Shown here one piece after another: positions 61,465 through 64,000 of a DNA stretch of 64,000 bases. The notes beneath the pieces were generated by a model. That model was given only the letters and a program-made list of their open reading frames with translations. It was not told where the DNA came from and ran no database searches. Source of the DNA: Estrella lausannensis (GTDB lineage Bacteria; Chlamydiota; Chlamydiia; Chlamydiales; Criblamydiaceae); assembly GCF_900000175.1 (NCBI RefSeq), contig NZ_CWGJ01000001.1:124001-188000 (forward strand), written 5' to 3'. The translations under genes and the position numbers were made by a program. Each line of letters starts with the position of its first letter. Positions within the stretch are counted from its first letter, which is position 1.

Positions 61465-62247
61465 ATGGAATATTTAGCGATTTGCCTGACTTCATTACTC
61501 GCCGCTGTCATCACCTTGTTCTCCGGGTTTGGCCTCGGGACTGTGCTGATGCCTGTTTTCGCCCTCTTTTTTCCACTCCAGGCAGCTATCGCCGCGACGG
61601 CAGTGGTTCACCTCGCCAACAATGTCTTCAAAGCGTTTATCGTGGGCAGGCTCGCCAACTGGAAAATCGTCTGCCTCTTCGGCCTGCCCGCGGCCTTTGC
61701 TTCGGCTATTGGAGCCTATCTTTTGGGCAGTTTAGCGGACGCGCCTCCGCTATACTCCTACTTTATCGACACTAAGGAATTTACGATTACGCTTCTTGGT
61801 GTCACTGTCGGGTCGATTATTGTGTTCTCTTCCCTGTTTGAGATCGTCCCGCAATTTGCCCGGCTCACGCTGCCAGCGGGATCTATTCCCCTTGGCGGTT
61901 TCGTCTCAGGCTTCTTTGGGGGGTTGTCGGGTAACCAGGGCGCTTTCCGCACTGCCGTATTGATTAAAGCCGGCCTTACCAAAGAGCAATTTATTGGAAC
62001 CGGAGTGATCTCGACAATTTTAGTCGATACAGTCTGTGTCGCAGTCTACGGCTGGAGCCTTTTCTCGGAAAAATTCTCTCTGACTGAAGGATTGGAAGGC
62101 ATCATCGCTGCTGCCAGCCTGACGGCATTTTTAGGCTCTTACATCGGTTCACTATTGATTGAAAAGATCACGATGACAATCCTCCGAATACTCGTGGGCA
62201 TCATGCTGTTGCTGATGGGCGCAGCCATCGCCCTGGGGCTTATCTAG
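61465..62247 (+). CDS. TauE/SafE-family permease
   Basis: A 260-residue membrane protein with about eight hydrophobic segments. LFSGFGLGTVLMPVFALFFP and GGFVSGFFGGLSGNQGAFRT are the two family repeats (the G-x-G and G-G-x-x-G motifs). Members export sulfite, sulfonates or other anions; the substrate is unknown. A hairpin terminator follows, and a truncated copy of this gene lies at ~63640-63868. Confidence 0.85.
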   Translation: MEYLAICLTSLLAAVITLFSGFGLGTVLMPVFALFFPLQAAIAATAVVHLANNVFKAFIVGRLANWKIVCLFGLPAAFASAIGAYLLGSLADAPPLYSYFIDTKEFTITLLGVTVGSIIVFSSLFEIVPQFARLTLPAGSIPLGGFVSGFFGGLSGNQGAFRTAVLIKAGLTKEQFIGTGVISTILVDTVCVAVYGWSLFSEKFSLTEGLEGIIAAASLTAFLGSYIGSLLIEKITMTILRILVGIMLLLMGAAIALGLI

Positions 62248-62344
62248 TACCCTACTTCGTAAATTTTGTGGGTGGGTTAATGCACCCTGCCTGTACCTTA
62301 TTTGCGGCAAAAAAATTGCTAAAAAACCTGTAATAATTTGTAAA

Positions 62345-62371
62345 AACCTATCCACAAATTCGGGATAGGTT
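62345..62371 (+). terminator. Terminator-like hairpin after the TauE/SafE gene
   Basis: AACCTATCC (62345-62353) pairs with GGATAGGTT (62363-62371) and is followed by a T-rich stretch. It lies between convergent genes. Confidence 0.7.
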
Positions 62372-62388
62372 CTTTGATTCCTGTTTTA

Positions 62389-62994
62389 TTATTCTTTTAC
62401 GAAATACCAGACGTTGTTGTTGACATGCAGAGTCAGATCAAGGGCTTCTGCCGCTTTTGCCACCCCCATCTCGACAGAGTTGTCGTACCAGTTGTTTCCG
62501 CACAGGATTCCATTTGAGGAAAGGTGCGGATACCACGCCAAGATATCTTTATAGATGATGTTTGCATCATTACCCCCGACTATGCTGATAAAATCGGCTA
62601 TGATGTTTAAAGATAGAGCCGCTTCCTGTGAGCTCATCCGAATAGGGATGATTTTCTCAGAGCTGTTTTCCTGTTTGACGTTGGACAGGAAGCGTTGAAA
62701 CTGGCGCTTGTGTGTGGCACAATCGACCCATGCGTTGATAGAGTAGATACGGTTTAAGGAAGGCAGACTCTCCGATTGCTGTGCGATAAGTCTTGCCACG
62801 CCGCCATCTTGAGATTCCACATCGACAATAACTGCCGCGTTGTGTGAGTTGATCAAATCGTAGTAAATGTAACTGTCTTGAACAAAGTAGGGCGTCCCCG
62901 GAATCGTTCTGACAGACTCGTAAGGTTCTGGAAGAGCGCTAAGCGACTGAACTGCTAGTATTAATCCACTCATCATCAATGTAATTAATCTCAT
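62389..62994 (-). CDS. Exported protein with a methyltransferase-like fold
   Basis: A 201-residue protein with a signal peptide (LITLMMSGLILAVQSLSALP). The mature part resembles class I SAM methyltransferases of the CmcI/Methyltransf_24 type: AAVIVDVESQDGGVARLIAQ in the place of the SAM loop, INAWVDCATHKRQFQRFL, IIYKDILAWYPHLSSNGILC and GVAKAAEALDLTLHV. The SAM loop lacks the usual E/D-x-G-x-G, so it may be inactive. An exported methyltransferase fold is odd since SAM is cytoplasmic. Moderate confidence in fold only. Confidence 0.62.
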   Translation of the reverse strand: MRLITLMMSGLILAVQSLSALPEPYESVRTIPGTPYFVQDSYIYYDLINSHNAAVIVDVESQDGGVARLIAQQSESLPSLNRIYSINAWVDCATHKRQFQRFLSNVKQENSSEKIIPIRMSSQEAALSLNIIADFISIVGGNDANIIYKDILAWYPHLSSNGILCGNNWYDNSVEMGVAKAAEALDLTLHVNNNVWYFVKE

Positions 62995-63562
62995 TTTACC
63001 CCCTCATTGATTGATAAAATAATCCGGCCAGCACAACAGGGCTGACGGCGCACCGATTGCTAATTTTTTTCAGCGATGCTTTAAACGAATTCATCAGAAG
63101 ATGTGAAAGCAAGCAAGAATAAATTTTAATTTATCACAACCAATTACGTTCCTTTAGGATAGATAACTACTCGACAATTGAGAAAAAAAACTATTTCAAC
63201 AAGATTTCAAAAACTTTTTTACCCTCCTTTTCCAGAAGAGTCATCTCTCCGTCTGTTGCAGAAATGATCATATATACTCATTAGCGGGCTCGAAATGAGC
63301 GTTGGGAACAAAGAATTCCAATTGCTGGGTAAGATACCGGAGTAGGTGGCGACTAAAACAATTTTCCCTTTAATTTCAAAAGGACTTGCCTGCAGGCTAT
63401 CGTGCGCTCCCTGCCAGATGGAGACGTAAGATTCAATCCCTTCACCTGGCGAGGATTTCATTTTATTTCAATCGGACAACTCTGAAGAGGAGGGCAGCTT
63501 GTTTGTGGGCTCGAGAGCCTTTTAAGGGCACCTTTCAAGCTTGCCTATATACCGTTCTCAAA
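62995..63562. other. 568-base gap without a supported gene
   Basis: The first ~220 bases are AT-rich, likely the promoter region of the leftward gene. A leftward frame at 63219-63461 (80 codons) has no ribosome site I trust and no known family, so it is not called. The following bases lead into the decayed duplication. Confidence 0.55.
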
Positions 63563-63565
63563 AGC

Positions 63566-63868
63566 TGATAAAGGGTATCAAAGCCCATCCTCTCAAAAAA
63601 CGACTTGGCTGTGATGCTCCCCTCGGTGGAAATGTGAGGGGGGGGAGTTGTCGGGCAACCAGGGTGCTTTCCGCACTGCGATATTGATTCAAGCCGGTCT
63701 TACCAAAGAGCAATTTATCGGAACCGATGTGATCTCGACAATTTTAGTCGATACAGTCTGTGTCGCAGTCTACGGCTGGAGCCTTTTCTTGGAAAAATTC
63801 TCCCAGACTGAAGCATCATGCTGTTGCTGATGGGCGCAGCCATCGCCCTGGGCCTTATCTAGTACCCC
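63566..63868. pseudogene. Decayed direct duplication of GNAT and TauE/SafE gene pieces
   Basis: Three pieces in the same order and orientation as the intact genes. Piece A (63568-63630) matches 60969-61031 inside the GNAT gene. Piece B (about 63634-63813) matches about 61916-62095 inside the TauE gene. Piece C (63812-63868) matches 62199-62255, the end of that gene and the bases after its stop. The stretches between are deleted, and B and C are joined so that the frame is broken. Identity within pieces is about 90 percent by eye. Confidence 0.9.
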
Positions 63869-64000
63869 AAGTCAAAGAGCATAAAGAGAAAGCACTAAAT
63901 CCGCCCTTGTCACAAGAGTTTAAAAAAACCAAGACTTACAAGTCAGTGGTTCGATTTTCTAGAGGTAACTTCTTTGAGCGACCTGGATTTCTTTTTAAAC

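Noticed and set aside
63219-63461. 80-codon leftward open frame
   Set aside because: No convincing ribosome site, no recognised family, in a decaying region; could be a remnant but not supported as a gene.
1-64000. Type III secretion apparatus genes
   Set aside because: Effector-like proteins are present but no secretion machinery gene is recognisable in the window.

Overview
The window reads as chromosomal DNA of a bacterium of the phylum Chlamydiota, most likely an environmental (amoeba-associated) chlamydia rather than Chlamydia itself. Evidence: a GreA with a long extra N-terminal region, followed by a tRNA-Ala, an aspartate/tyrosine aminotransferase and an MreC-like gene; a thrS - parA - pGP6-like block as I remember it from chlamydial chromosomes; an OmpR-type regulator with no kinase beside it; a cysteine-rich porin; and several large secreted or effector-like proteins. 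Many genes here (nitric oxide reductase, CDP-sugar pathway, bufferin-like cluster, Tat system, ADP-ribosylglycohydrolase) are not in the classical pathogenic Chlamydia gene set as I recall it, which is why I favour an environmental lineage. I could not assign a genus and did not compute GC content.

Layout. 1-5.4 kb: conserved housekeeping block (greA, rdgB, yacP-type RNase, tRNA-Ala, tyrB/aspC-type aminotransferase, mreC). 5.5-10.6 kb: effector-like island with two leftward genes that may be one frame-broken gene, a 604-residue protein with a weak ADP-ribosyltransferase-like pattern, and a divergently transcribed ARH1-like ADP-ribosylglycohydrolase. 10.6-12.9 kb: quinol-type nitric oxide reductase. 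13.1-17.5 kb: five tightly overlapping genes for a CDP-deoxyhexose and its transfer. 17.5-34.3 kb: metabolism and envelope genes (acyl-CoA dehydrogenase, NFACT protein, response regulator, acyl-CoA synthetase/GNAT fusion, TPR proteins, rsmD, thioesterase, a protein with repeated NTF2-like units, Nudix hydrolase, DMT and MFS transporters). 34.8-36.6 kb: family 3 glycoside hydrolase of NagZ type.

36.7-40.9 kb holds what I consider the most interesting locus: two small exported peptides with matching leaders but different cysteine-containing cores, an MNIO (DUF692) peptide-modifying enzyme, its DUF2063 (BufC/HvfC-type) partner and an LplT-like MFS transporter. This is a bufferin-like ribosomal peptide system, with one precursor whose Cys-Gly/Asn-rich core does not look like the usual one. 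41-52.5 kb: cysteine-rich porin, C45-family Ntn hydrolase, a 1453-residue protein with two tandem permuted papain-fold domains, a 989-residue protein with a QxxGSCFA motif, and an exported 2H phosphoesterase. 52.7-57.6 kb: thrS, parA, pGP6-like gene, tatA, tatC. 57.7-64 kb: small unknown proteins, FG-GAP repeat protein, outer membrane barrel, GNAT, TauE/SafE permease, exported methyltransferase-like protein, and a decayed direct duplication of GNAT and TauE sequence.

Two dispersed intergenic repeat families run through the window. The main one (consensus arm TATACCGAAAGTGTCTCAAA) occurs as inverted pairs or single arms in at least eleven gaps between genes, several at convergent gene ends and some directly in front of genes. 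It seems to be a genome-wide palindromic element of this organism.
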